Source: Patescibacteria group bacterium
Lineage (GTDB): Bacteria; Patescibacteriota; Gracilibacteria; UM-FILTER-43-11
DNA: 23,869 nt
Reading direction: 5' to 3'
NCBI GenBank assembly: GCA_029260985.1
Contig: JAJDCE010000140.1
Location: 1-23,869 of the forward strand
Part shown: in pieces, positions 14,602 through 22,562 of the stretch
How positions within the stretch are numbered: the first letter of the stretch is position 1
Layout: every line of letters begins with the position of its first letter
Made by a program: the position numbers and the translations under genes
Notes under the pieces: model-generated
The model's database searches: none
Told to the model about the DNA's origin: nothing
Seen by the model: the letters and a program-made list of their open reading frames with translations, nothing else

Positions 14602-15116
14602 TAGGCTGGAGGCCAAACTCCTGGGCTATCATAATTAGTCAGCAATCCCTCTTCCTCAATTAGTCGACTAGTATAAGGGGTCGGTTGCCATGAAAGCTGA
14701 ATCTTAACCCACTTAGAATCCGAGTCATCAGTACCACCACTCGTCACAATGTTCCCACTACCATCTCGAAATACAGATCGAACCTGAATCGTTCTTGTGA
14801 ATCCATCGGCTTCATCAGTAATGCCAAAAAATTCCCAATAACCATTCGCGTCACGAAGTCCATAAGTCTGATTGGCAAGATTAGCCCAATTCTGATTCCG
14901 AATCGATCGGACCGCCTCCCAGGATTCAGAAAAAATCTGACTTGCCTGTGTCAGCTTTGCGGTTTCTAAGTTATTCAAATAACTACCTGTAATCGGCACC
15001 GCCACTCCCCCAGCTAAAATCACAAACAATGAAATAGAAAGCATAAGCTCCATCAGCGTAAACCCTTTCGGCCTCTCGCCATTGTTGCCTCTATTGTTGC
15101 CTCTATTGTTTATCAA
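14601..15116 (-). CDS. Minor prepilin, PilV/GspI-like
   Basis: This 171-residue protein appears to start at TTG (15116). No in-frame ATG lies between the upstream TAA and the prepilin motif, and the TTG is 9 bp after the previous stop. The leader contains NNRGNNRGNNGERPKG, encoded by a 12-bp repeat. It is followed by FTLMELMLSISLFVILAGG with Glu5 and Gly at -1. The body (WEAVRSIRNQNWANL, YGLRDANGYWEF, VKIQLSWQP) resembles PilV/GspI-like minor pilins. It sits second among the three minor prepilins. Confidence 0.72.
   Translation of the reverse strand: MINNRGNNRGNNGERPKGFTLMELMLSISLFVILAGGVAVPITGSYLNNLETAKLTQASQIFSESWEAVRSIRNQNWANLANQTYGLRDANGYWEFFGITDEADGFTRTIQVRSVFRDGSGNIVTSGGTDDSDSKWVKIQLSWQPTPYTSRLIEEEGLLTNYDSPGVWPPA
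15071..15110 (-). repeat. 12-bp repeats in the PilV-like leader
   Basis: GCCTCTATTGTT occurs in tandem at 15087-15098 and 15099-15110 on the + strand, with a related imperfect 16-bp unit at 15071-15086. In coding sense it encodes repeated NNRG in the leader. Twelve base pairs preserve the reading frame, unlike the 7-bp arrays. Confidence 0.85.
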
Positions 15117-15125
15117 TTGTAAATA

Positions 15126-15629
15126 TTAAAAACTAAAATCAACAAATCCAAGTGAATTAACAGAAACATTATATGTTTCACTATCTGCCACCAACTGAAA
15201 AGTCCCATCATCAGAAGTAAAACCACTTCGTTTTGAAAATACTATCTCCTGCCCACCTCCAGACAAAGATACATTCTGAAAATTAACTTGTTTATAAAAA
15301 TCCGTTATCTGATCAAAAGAAGTATCCCTAGACGCATAAGTACCTCCTTTAAATAAAACATATCGCTGAGGATCCGTAGCGGTATCAAAATAAACCCCCC
15401 AGGCAGAATCCCGATACTGGGATGTAGAATTTGTATGAGCCTCTCGGAGACTTTGAACTATGCTATCCCCACCAAATCTCAACCCTTGTGACGATGTAAA
15501 ATTTCCCATCACCATCGCCCCCATCCCAAATAATAAACTAAACAAAGTAAATACAATAATCAGCTCCACAAAAGTAAAACCTTTAGTATTTGTATTTTGT
15601 GTTTTGTGATTTGTTTGTGCTTTGTACAT
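15126..15629 (-). CDS. Minor prepilin, FimT/GspH-like
   Basis: This 167-residue protein has leader MYKAQTNHKTQNTNTKG, then FTFVELIIVFTLFSLLFGM with Glu at mature position 5 and Gly at -1. The size and the SIVQSLREAHTNSTSQYRDS region (helix end followed by a beta domain, WGVYFD) fit FimT/GspH minor pilins. The leader and the 24-bp gap to pilC are made of TACAAAG/CACAAAA heptamers. It begins 24 bp after pilC ends and is part of the operon. Confidence 0.75.
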   Translation of the reverse strand: MYKAQTNHKTQNTNTKGFTFVELIIVFTLFSLLFGMGAMVMGNFTSSQGLRFGGDSIVQSLREAHTNSTSQYRDSAWGVYFDTATDPQRYVLFKGGTYASRDTSFDQITDFYKQVNFQNVSLSGGGQEIVFSKRSGFTSDDGTFQLVADSETYNVSVNSLGFVDFSF

Positions 15630-15643
15630 TTTGTGCTTTGTAT
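15589..15643 (-). repeat. TTTGTRY heptamer array over the FimT-like start
   Basis: Seven TTTGTNN units lie on the + strand at 15589, 15596, 15603, 15614, 15621, 15630 and 15637. Five of them fall into exact 7-bp runs. The ATG (15627-15629) is inside the array. The unit is the same family as the array at 12480-12535, about 3.1 kb away. Confidence 0.85.
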
Positions 15644-15653
15644 ATTTTGAGCG

Positions 15654-16718
15654 CTAGCGAATATTACCTGTAATTTTATAAATAGGACCAAGAATAGAGA
15701 ATGCCACAAACGCAACAATAAGCCCTACAATAATAATCAGGATCGGCTCCAGGCTGATTGTAAGATTCCGCATCGCATCATCCACCTCCGCCTCAAAATA
15801 ATCCGCAATATTATCACACGCTTCTTCAAGTCCTGCAGTCGCCTCGCCAAGTGCTAAAAGTTTAATAAAAATATCATCGAAAAAAAGGGGATGTTTTTCC
15901 AGCGAGCCCGCAAGAGTTTGACCTTTTTTAATCAAAGGAATACTCACTCGAACAATATGCTGATAATAAAAATTAGTCAGCACCGTCGTCATCACATTCA
16001 AACTGTCATCAATAGGCATTCCACTCCGGGTAAGTGAAGCGAGCGAGCGACCAAAGCGAGCCATAGAAAGCTGCCGGACCAAAGTGCCTAAAAGTGGAGT
16101 TTTAACCAATAACCAATGCGTTACAGGTCTCGAAAATTTCATCCTGGAAACAACAATCAAAGTAAAAACAAATAAGAAAAAGAGAAAAAATATTTTCCCA
16201 CCATGCGCATCAAAGAGTCGTGCAAACCACATCAGAATTCGGGTCGATAGAGGTAAGTCAACATCCAAACTTCCAAAGAGCGGTAAAAGGTTCGGCAAAA
16301 CGAATAAGCCGATAGCCAATCCCAAACCAACCACAGCCACTAAAATAAACATAGGGTACATCATGGCTGACCTGATTTTGTGCTTAAATTCCTGCTCTTT
16401 TTCAATAATCAGAACTAATTGCTCTAGGTTTTCCTGAAAGGAACCGGAAAGTTCACCGGTTTTAATCAGGTTTAAAAAAAGTGGGGAAAAATATTTTTCA
16501 TGCTCGGTTAAAGCCTCATGTAAATAAGCGCCACTGCCCACATCTTTTATTACCTGAGTCAGAATAAACTTTAATCTACCCTTAGCTTGGCCAACAGCAA
16601 TTTCAAGCGCCTGAGCAATGTTATACCCAGCCTTAACCGCCGCATACAACTGCTTGACCAGGAGCAGAAGCTCCTTATTCGACACACCACCTATAATTAT
16701 CTCCTTACTTTGTTTCAT
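15654..16718 (-). CDS. pilC: PilC/GspF-type inner-membrane platform protein
   Basis: The platform protein is 354 residues from the ATG at 16718. Two more in-frame ATGs (16730, 16742), each inside a 12-bp repeat, and a TTG at 16796 are alternatives, so the start is uncertain. Two GspF repeats are seen. The first has LLLVKQLYAAVKAGYNIAQAL and GELSGSFQENLEQL, then a membrane segment (YPMFILVAVVGLGLAIGLFV). The second has ARFGRSLASLTRSGMPIDDSL and LGEATAGLEEACDNIADYFE, then LTISLEPILIIIVGLIVAFV and SILGPIY at the C-terminus. A further hydrophobic stretch (IFFLFFLFVFTLIVV) lies in between. PilC couples the PilB motor to the growing pilus. Its length is slightly below the usual 400. It lies downstream of pilB across a repeat-filled gap. 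Confidence 0.9.
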   Translation of the reverse strand: MKQSKEIIIGGVSNKELLLLVKQLYAAVKAGYNIAQALEIAVGQAKGRLKFILTQVIKDVGSGAYLHEALTEHEKYFSPLFLNLIKTGELSGSFQENLEQLVLIIEKEQEFKHKIRSAMMYPMFILVAVVGLGLAIGLFVLPNLLPLFGSLDVDLPLSTRILMWFARLFDAHGGKIFFLFFLFVFTLIVVSRMKFSRPVTHWLLVKTPLLGTLVRQLSMARFGRSLASLTRSGMPIDDSLNVMTTVLTNFYYQHIVRVSIPLIKKGQTLAGSLEKHPLFFDDIFIKLLALGEATAGLEEACDNIADYFEAEVDDAMRNLTISLEPILIIIVGLIVAFVAFSILGPIYKITGNIR

Positions 16719-16824
16719 ATTGTGGATCATATTGTGGATCATCGCTTTGCTTTGTGGGTCATATTGTGGAAGTTTTAACAACAATTTGAACCACAATTTG
16801 ACCTACAATTTGATCCACCACTTG
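16716..16824 (-). repeat. Two opposed 12-bp repeat arrays between pilB and pilC
   Basis: Four direct 12-mers on the + strand: AACAACAATTTG (16777), AACCACAATTTG (16789), ACCTACAATTTG (16801) and ATCCACCACTTG (16813). The opposite orientation, CATATTGTGGAT, occurs at 16716 and 16728 and as a variant at 16760. The two sets are largely complementary, so the transcript can form TTGTGG/CCACAA hairpins. The CATATTGTGGAT units place in-frame ATG codons 12 nt apart at the pilC start. Confidence 0.85.
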
Positions 16825-16827
16825 AAT

Positions 16828-19005
16828 TTATTGATTAATAACCCTAAACACTTCCTCCAAAGTCGTCAGTCCATCCTTCACTTTAGCCAACCCATCCTCA
16901 AGCATAATCGTCATTCCATTTTCCTGAGCTGCCGCCTGAATTTCAGCCTCTGTTTTATTATTCATAATGAGCTGTCGAATATTATCTTTCATTCGAAGTG
17001 TTTCAGCGATAACGGATCTTCCATGAAAACCTGAATCACCACATTGATCACAGCCACTGCCCTTAAAAAGACGAATCCCATCCTTATCTGATGCGAAAAA
17101 CTTATCAAAAAGAGCTTTTTGGTCTTCATCCAACGCAAATTGACCAATGAGCTCATCAAGCTCAGAACGCATCATCACAAAACTCGATTTACAATTCTGA
17201 CAAATTTTTCGAACCAAACGCTGAGCCACAATTAAATCCACCGTCGTAGTAATCAAGTAAGGATCAACACCCATCTGAAGAAGTCGAAGGGGCGCTAAAC
17301 TGGCATTGTTGGTGTGAACCGTCGAAAGTACAATATGACCCGTCAAGGCGGCATTTACAGCAATCTTACCCGTTTCAAAATCACGTATTTCCCCAATCAT
17401 CAAAATATCAGGATCCTGACGCATCAGGGATTTTAAACCTTCAGCATAAGTAATATTCGTACGGGTATTGATCTGAGTTTGCATAATGCCCGGAAGACCA
17501 TATTCAATTGGATCTTCAATCGTTGAAATATTAACCTCGTCATTATTGAGTTGCTTCAAAATCGCGTAAAGTGTGGTCGTTTTACCACTACCAGTAGGCC
17601 CAGAAACCAAAATCATACCATTGGTTTTGGAAATTGATCTCTCAATCACTTCCTGATCATGCAGAAGATAGCCCAACTCATTTAGTGACCATTCTTGAGT
17701 TTCAGAAGTCAGCAAACGAAGCACAGCCTTTTCGCCATAATGGGTGGGCATAATTGACACACGAAAGTTAATAGTCGTTTTTCCATATGTGACATGAAAG
17801 CGACCATCCTGAGAAGCGTTATGGGTATCAATGCGAAGATGCGCCAAAACCTTGATGTGATTGATTATCGTTTCAATAAATTTTGAAGGCAATGTTGAGA
17901 CAATATTCAAAACGCCATCAATACGAAAACGAATTCTGATTTCTTTATCAAAAGGTTCGATATGAACATCGGAAGCTCCTCGCTGAAAAGCCATTAGAAC
18001 CAAGGAGTCAAAAACTTCCGACACATTGGTTAACGTATCCAAATGGGACAAATTAGCATTAGCTCGAGCCATTAAAGAATCCAGGCGATCTTCAAATTCA
18101 GAAGGATAAGACTTAAGCGCTTCCTCAATTTGAGACGGAGTCGTAAAATGAATCTGTGCCAATTTTCCCGTCTTTTTTTCTAAAAGGTGAATAAAATGAA
18201 TATTTCTTGGATTGAGCATAGCCACCTTAATCACATCTGAATCAACATCGAAAACAATAACACCTGAGCTCTCGGACACTTGCTTGGGAATAATTGAAAT
18301 CACGTCAGAGGGGATGCCTACCCCCTTAAATGAAATATATGTACAATTAAAGAAAGCAGCAATCGCAGTACCAGCCTCCTTTTCTTTCATAAAATTATTC
18401 TGAATAATCGTATCAATCAAATCAACCCCTTCCTGGCTTGAAGCATGTTTAATATGATCAATTTGCTCCGCAGATAGTAGTTCTAACTTGAGCAAGTAGT
18501 CCAAAATCTTTTGCGTGTCTTCATTTGAGTACAAAGTAAGCGCTGCTTCAACACGCCGTATCATCCATTCATCTATGGGTTCCGGCGAAGGCAGTGGTGC
18601 AACTGCCGGCTTTACCGCTGCAGCAAGAGCAGGGGATGAATTCTTGGAAGTTTCTGCAGAAACTTCTCCATCTTTTGCAGTATTTTCGGTACCTACATCC
18701 TTTGGCACATCATTTGCTTCAGCCTCTGCAAGGTCTACGGTCCCTGATGTATCCTCAGGCATTTGAACCTTCTCTAAAGACACGGCCTCAGCAGATAGCT
18801 CCTGATTGATAGGCCCAATGATTTCAGGCTTTGGCTTCAGTGCTTTGACAACTTTAGAGGAAGAGGTCTTTTTTGGTTTTTTCCCCTGAATCTTTTTAGA
18901 TTTAACCTTTTTCTTTTTTTTGGACACAGCCTTTTCCTCAGGGATAATTTCCTGATCTGAAATACTTCTACTGCTAAATGGATTTTGATCACTTTCTTCC
19001 GCCAT
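16828..19005 (-). CDS. pilB: PilB/GspE-type pilus assembly ATPase with a long charged N-terminal extension
   Basis: This 725-residue protein has residues 1-145 that are low-complexity, with a Lys-rich block (26-60) and then Ala/Glu/Pro-rich sequence, probably disordered. Residues 150-300 form a T2SSE N-domain (ILDYLLKLELLSAEQI, ALKSYPSEFEDRLD). The ATPase core has Walker A GPTGSGKT (469-476), an Asp box ISTIEDPIEY (493-502), Walker B LMIGEIRD (535-542) and a His box STVHTN (561-566). A zinc site is suggested by C602xxC605 and C652xxC655. All catalytic motifs are intact, so this is an active cytoplasmic extension motor. It is the first gene of the pilus operon, with its own -10 box 26 bp upstream and a terminator between it and the response regulator. 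No retraction ATPase (PilT) is in the window. Confidence 0.93.
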   Translation of the reverse strand: MAEESDQNPFSSRSISDQEIIPEEKAVSKKKKKVKSKKIQGKKPKKTSSSKVVKALKPKPEIIGPINQELSAEAVSLEKVQMPEDTSGTVDLAEAEANDVPKDVGTENTAKDGEVSAETSKNSSPALAAAVKPAVAPLPSPEPIDEWMIRRVEAALTLYSNEDTQKILDYLLKLELLSAEQIDHIKHASSQEGVDLIDTIIQNNFMKEKEAGTAIAAFFNCTYISFKGVGIPSDVISIIPKQVSESSGVIVFDVDSDVIKVAMLNPRNIHFIHLLEKKTGKLAQIHFTTPSQIEEALKSYPSEFEDRLDSLMARANANLSHLDTLTNVSEVFDSLVLMAFQRGASDVHIEPFDKEIRIRFRIDGVLNIVSTLPSKFIETIINHIKVLAHLRIDTHNASQDGRFHVTYGKTTINFRVSIMPTHYGEKAVLRLLTSETQEWSLNELGYLLHDQEVIERSISKTNGMILVSGPTGSGKTTTLYAILKQLNNDEVNISTIEDPIEYGLPGIMQTQINTRTNITYAEGLKSLMRQDPDILMIGEIRDFETGKIAVNAALTGHIVLSTVHTNNASLAPLRLLQMGVDPYLITTTVDLIVAQRLVRKICQNCKSSFVMMRSELDELIGQFALDEDQKALFDKFFASDKDGIRLFKGSGCDQCGDSGFHGRSVIAETLRMKDNIRQLIMNNKTEAEIQAAAQENGMTIMLEDGLAKVKDGLTTLEEVFRVINQ

Positions 19006-19030
19006 TTGTCATTTATATAAATATCTATAT

Positions 19031-19059
19031 ATTATACCACATTTACCTCTAAAAAAGAA
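19031..19059 (-). promoter_or_regulatory. Probable promoter of the pilus operon
   Basis: On the - strand an extended -10, TGGTATAAT, spans 19039-19031. The -35 region at 17 bp spacing (19059-19054) is weak (TTCTTT) and overlaps the terminator of the preceding gene. The start would be near 19024, about 20 nt upstream of the pilB ATG. No clear Shine-Dalgarno site is seen. Confidence 0.6.
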
Positions 19060-19077
19060 GGCTTTTTAAGCCCTCTT
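19051..19077 (-). terminator. Intrinsic terminator after the response regulator gene
   Basis: On the - strand, AAGAGGGCTT (19077-19068) pairs with AAGCCTTCTT (19064-19055), with one G-U pair and a 3-base loop, followed by TTTT (19054-19051). It lies 31 bp after the response regulator stop. It would separate the signalling genes from the pilus operon. Confidence 0.8.
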
Positions 19078-19107
19078 AATAGTTCGTCCGATTTTCAACA
19101 AAAAAGT

Positions 19108-19479
19108 CTATCTTTTTAGAAAGGAATTTATAATATTAACCAACTCGCTTAAAGCGATATTAGACTTAACGTAATATCCCTTTGCCCCATAGGACATAGC
19201 CTCTTTTTTATCGGAATCCTGAGCCAAATTACTAAATACTAGTATCGGAGGTACATCTTTCATGCCTTGGAGATCACGAAGAACCTCAAAACCAGTTTTA
19301 TGAGGCATGATCAGATCGAGTAAAACTAAATCATATTCATTTTCCTTAATTTTAGCCAACGCCTCATTGCCGTCTTTAGCTCTATCAACAATATAACCGC
19401 TCTTCTCAAGGGTTATTCCTGCCACCTTAATCAAAAAGGGATCATCTTCTGCAATTAGCAATTTTTTTGCATCATCCAT
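19108..19479 (-). CDS. Single-domain CheY-like response regulator
   Basis: This 123-residue protein is a receiver domain only. The acidic pocket E11, D12, D13 (IAEDDPF), the phosphoacceptor D55 (LLDLIMP), the switch Ser83 (ILVFSNL) and Lys105 (YYVKSN) are all present, so it should be phosphorylated. It has no DNA-binding or enzymatic output domain and must act by protein contact, for example on the pilus motor, as CheY-like PilG/PilH proteins do elsewhere. It begins 23 bp after the histidine kinase stop, so that kinase is the natural partner. It is followed by an intrinsic terminator and then the pilus operon. Confidence 0.92.
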   Translation of the reverse strand: MDDAKKLLIAEDDPFLIKVAGITLEKSGYIVDRAKDGNEALAKIKENEYDLVLLDLIMPHKTGFEVLRDLQGMKDVPPILVFSNLAQDSDKKEAMSYGAKGYYVKSNIALSELVNIINSFLKR

Positions 19480-19502
19480 AACTATAAGAATTAAATAATA
19501 TT

Positions 19503-21731
19503 TTAACTGATTCTGCCAACAAGAGATTTAGTACCTGTTCGACTTACACCCTTATTCGGCAAAACAACAACAAATGTTGTACCCTTACTCGGTTTTGAAA
19601 TGCATTCTATTGAGCCACCACACACCGATAACACTTTACCGACAATATAGAGCCCTAGTCCAGAGCCAGTTGTATCAATCTTAGCAGCCTCCTCTGATCT
19701 AAAAAAACGAGTAAATATCTTTTTCTGATCTTTAGAGGAAATACCTATACCCTGATCAGTCACCTGAATCTCAAAATTTTTCTTCCTTGAAGTAATCGAA
19801 ACAGCTATCGTTTTCTTTTTATCTGAATATCGCATTGCATTAGAAAGTAGGCTAACAATCACTTCAGAAATGAGATGCTTATCAAACGTTACATTAATTT
19901 TTTTAGCAGGCTTTTTATATAAAATTTTCTGCTTTTTTTCCTTGGCTACATAACGGGACTCTTTCACAAGCTGCTCTATAAATGAACCAAGTTCAATCTT
20001 ATCGGCAACCACCCCAACCACACCCGCCTCAAGCCTGGAAATATTCAAAAGATCATTAACCAAACTGATCATTCGCTCATTTGAAGTATCCGCATCCTTC
20101 AAAAATTCCTCCTGCCTTCCAGTCAGTTTTCCCTCCATTAAAGCGGCTTGAATAAGCCACTTTACGCCCGTTAATGGCGTACGCATTTGATGTGAAGCAA
20201 GGGAAACGAATTCACTCTTTGCCTGATCAATCTCCTTCTCCTTTGTGATATCCCGGAAAGTGCCTACTATTCCAAGCATTTTATTATGCAGTAATATTGG
20301 TGAAACTGAAGTTGCCAGTGGAACTCTAACCTTACCTTTTACAAAGTACGTCGTTGTATGCACAGATTTTTTCTTTTTTATCGCATCTGAAATAGGAAAT
20401 GTATTGGGCTTAATTGCATTTCCATTTTCATCCTCAAGGGCATAAACCTTCATATATTCCTCACCAATCACTTGAGTGCTTTTTTTGTTAAACAAACGCT
20501 CTGCTTCGGGGTTAATAAAAAGAATCTTTCCCTCTTTCGAGATTGCCACTATGGCATCCCCGATATGAGACAAAAATGCTTCAATTTTCACTCTTTCAGC
20601 ATCTGTTTCTGACTTAGCCCTCAATAATTTTTTATGAGACAACTGGACTTGCTCAGTCTTACTTCGGTTCTCCTCAATCAATTCTCTTAAATTATCCACC
20701 ATTAAATCAATAGCAACTACCAATTCGGAAAACTCATCATTCCCTTCAGGGATTTCAATATTCTGACTAAAATCTCCCAAAGATATCTTATTAAGAACCG
20801 GAGTGATAGCATTAACCCTTTGGCGGGCATATTTTTTTATGGGAGTTAGATCTTCAGCCACAAATACAAAACCATCAACTCTTTTATTTTTGCCTTCCAG
20901 TGCAGCGCCTGAAAGCCGAATCGGAATTTTTCGCTTAGCCTTTGTCAAACAATACCCCTCTACATCATGCACCGCTCCTTTATGAATCAGATCTTCCAAA
21001 TTCATATTTTTTGCAAATTGAATGGCATCCAAGGGTTGATCAAAAGTACCCTGAAGAGATTGCGGCAACAGCGAAATAAATGAATTAAATTCAGGCAAAA
21101 ATCCGTACCGAGTATTCAAATCATGACATGCTCTAGTTAAAATAAATTCATTATCAAATGATCTAACGGATGTAATAAATGAATCCAGATTATTGATGAA
21201 CTGCTTCAAATTATTAAACATCAACTTTAACCAGGGGTTGGACAAATTATGCAATTTATCATCTAGCGATGTAAAATCTATTCCATTTTTCCGCAGTGCG
21301 ATGCCATAGATCATAGTCCCTTTTGTAGAAGATTCAACAAGGCTATTTAACTGCTTATGCTTAACCATAGGCAAAATAGCCAACACTAATTCTTGAACCA
21401 ATTCCTGGGAGAAAACAACATTTTGATAATAAGAATTAGCTAATACCAGAGAATAAGGATCCTTAAATATTTTATATTTGAATTTCTTTTGAAGATTCTT
21501 TTTTAAAGAAGTGATCTTAAATCTTTTATTTGAACGAAGTACATCTTTTTCTAACTGAACATAAATGCGTATGAGGTTTATTTGTTTTTCATATAAAGGT
21601 AATTTTCCAGCACTGCCAATCTGCTTATTGTATAATTTAGCCTCTTTTGAACTTATAAGCCCCAGCAAATACTTCAAAATCAAAATAAATTGTTTCGCAG
21701 TCATCGATGATTTATAAGTTATTACTGGCAT
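19503..21731 (-). CDS. Soluble hybrid-sensor histidine kinase (PAS, HAMP-like, PAS, HisKA, HATPase)
   Basis: This 742-residue kinase has no convincing membrane segment. Residues 1-190 are an unrecognised Lys-rich, helical N-terminal region. Residues about 195-300 look like a PAS domain (end: KIPIRLSGAAL...DGFVFVAEDLTPIKKY). Residues 305-355 resemble HAMP (ITPVLNKISLGDFSQNIEIP...ELVVAIDLMVDNL) and continue as a coiled coil to 380. A second PAS spans 385-500 (GDAIVAISKEGKILFINPEAERLF...GIVGTFRDIT). The H-box SLASHQMRTPLTG has the phosphoacceptor His514. The N-box is LLSNAMRYS with N631, and the G-boxes are DQGIG (659-663) and GSGLGLY (689-695). All kinase motifs are intact. It is 9 bp from the upstream HAMP protein and 23 bp from the downstream receiver, so they are probably one operon and one pathway. 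Confidence 0.92.
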   Translation of the reverse strand: MPVITYKSSMTAKQFILILKYLLGLISSKEAKLYNKQIGSAGKLPLYEKQINLIRIYVQLEKDVLRSNKRFKITSLKKNLQKKFKYKIFKDPYSLVLANSYYQNVVFSQELVQELVLAILPMVKHKQLNSLVESSTKGTMIYGIALRKNGIDFTSLDDKLHNLSNPWLKLMFNNLKQFINNLDSFITSVRSFDNEFILTRACHDLNTRYGFLPEFNSFISLLPQSLQGTFDQPLDAIQFAKNMNLEDLIHKGAVHDVEGYCLTKAKRKIPIRLSGAALEGKNKRVDGFVFVAEDLTPIKKYARQRVNAITPVLNKISLGDFSQNIEIPEGNDEFSELVVAIDLMVDNLRELIEENRSKTEQVQLSHKKLLRAKSETDAERVKIEAFLSHIGDAIVAISKEGKILFINPEAERLFNKKSTQVIGEEYMKVYALEDENGNAIKPNTFPISDAIKKKKSVHTTTYFVKGKVRVPLATSVSPILLHNKMLGIVGTFRDITKEKEIDQAKSEFVSLASHQMRTPLTGVKWLIQAALMEGKLTGRQEEFLKDADTSNERMISLVNDLLNISRLEAGVVGVVADKIELGSFIEQLVKESRYVAKEKKQKILYKKPAKKINVTFDKHLISEVIVSLLSNAMRYSDKKKTIAVSITSRKKNFEIQVTDQGIGISSKDQKKIFTRFFRSEEAAKIDTTGSGLGLYIVGKVLSVCGGSIECISKPSKGTTFVVVLPNKGVSRTGTKSLVGRIS

Positions 21732-21740
21732 TAAAATAAT

Positions 21741-22562
21741 TTAAGATTTTCTTTTAGATTTACTTCTTTTCTTTTTAGGACTTATTCCCTTTTCATATTC
21801 TTCCATTACTAATTTTAAATTCAACCGCATTTTATCTAACGATTCAGCAAGCTCAGCCACCTCATCTCTGCCATTGGTATCGATTTTTATATCCATATCC
21901 CCCGAAGCTATTTTGTTTGCCGCATCTTTTAATGCAAAAATAGGCTTCTCTACAAAAAAGTATACAAATCCTGCTACCAATAAAAACACCAACAATACAG
22001 AAGGGAGCAAATACCCAAAAATAATCTTTTGATTCTCTTTGATTGAAGCATTTAAAGAATCCATTTTATAATAAGTCTCCACAACACCGGACACCTCGCC
22101 AAATCCGAATTTAATCGGCACATACAGTTCCATAAGCTGCTCATGTCCTTGTTCAGCAATATTGTCAGGATGTATAGGTTCCTTAATCTCTATTACCACC
22201 TGACCATTTATAGAAGTTATAAAATTTCCATTATCCTTAAAATTTTTACCGACAATTTCGGATGCGTCCGAAAAAAGTATGTTACCCTCACTATCCCATA
22301 CCTTAATACGTAAGATATTATCTATTGTGAGTTCGGAAAGAAGTAGGGAAAATTTGGATCGATTGTTAGAACTCAAAACAAAATCATTCTCATTTAAATG
22401 CAGTTGAGATTGTGTGCGTACAAAATTGACTATTAAATTCTGGGCATTGGTAATTTGATTATGTGCCAGGCGATTTCCAATCAAACTGCCAAGAATTAAA
22501 ACCAATAACGTAAAAACCAACAATATGGGTAAAACTAATTTGGTGAATATAGAAATTCTCAT
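21741..22562 (-). CDS. Two-helix membrane sensor with HAMP domain and no output domain
   Basis: This 273-residue protein has membrane segments at about 8-28 (LVLPILLVFTLLVLILGSLIG) and 183-207 (GYLLPSVLLVFLLVAGFVYFFV). They enclose an extracytoplasmic domain of about 150 residues with Cache-like pattern (ILRIKVWDSEGNILFSDASEIVGKNF, ELYVPIKFGFGEVSGVVETYY). A HAMP domain follows (FALKDAANKIASGDMDIKIDTNGRDEVAELAESLDKM, quoted as EVAELAESLDKM). It ends in a Lys/Arg/Ser-rich tail without kinase, receiver or methyl-accepting domain. The start overlaps the previous gene's TGA (ATGA), so translation is probably coupled. It probably signals through the soluble kinase encoded 9 bp downstream. Confidence 0.85.
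   Translation of the reverse strand: MRISIFTKLVLPILLVFTLLVLILGSLIGNRLAHNQITNAQNLIVNFVRTQSQLHLNENDFVLSSNNRSKFSLLLSELTIDNILRIKVWDSEGNILFSDASEIVGKNFKDNGNFITSINGQVVIEIKEPIHPDNIAEQGHEQLMELYVPIKFGFGEVSGVVETYYKMDSLNASIKENQKIIFGYLLPSVLLVFLLVAGFVYFFVEKPIFALKDAANKIASGDMDIKIDTNGRDEVAELAESLDKMRLNLKLVMEEYEKGISPKKKRSKSKRKS

Noticed and set aside
12480..16824. CRISPR array
   Set aside because: Units are 7 or 12 bp without spacers of constant length, and no cas genes are nearby.
11457..22562. Recoding of TGA (as in Gracilibacteria and Absconditabacteria)
   Set aside because: TGA ends the pilin at 11457 exactly where its paralogues end, and the gene at 22559, where it overlaps the next ATG.
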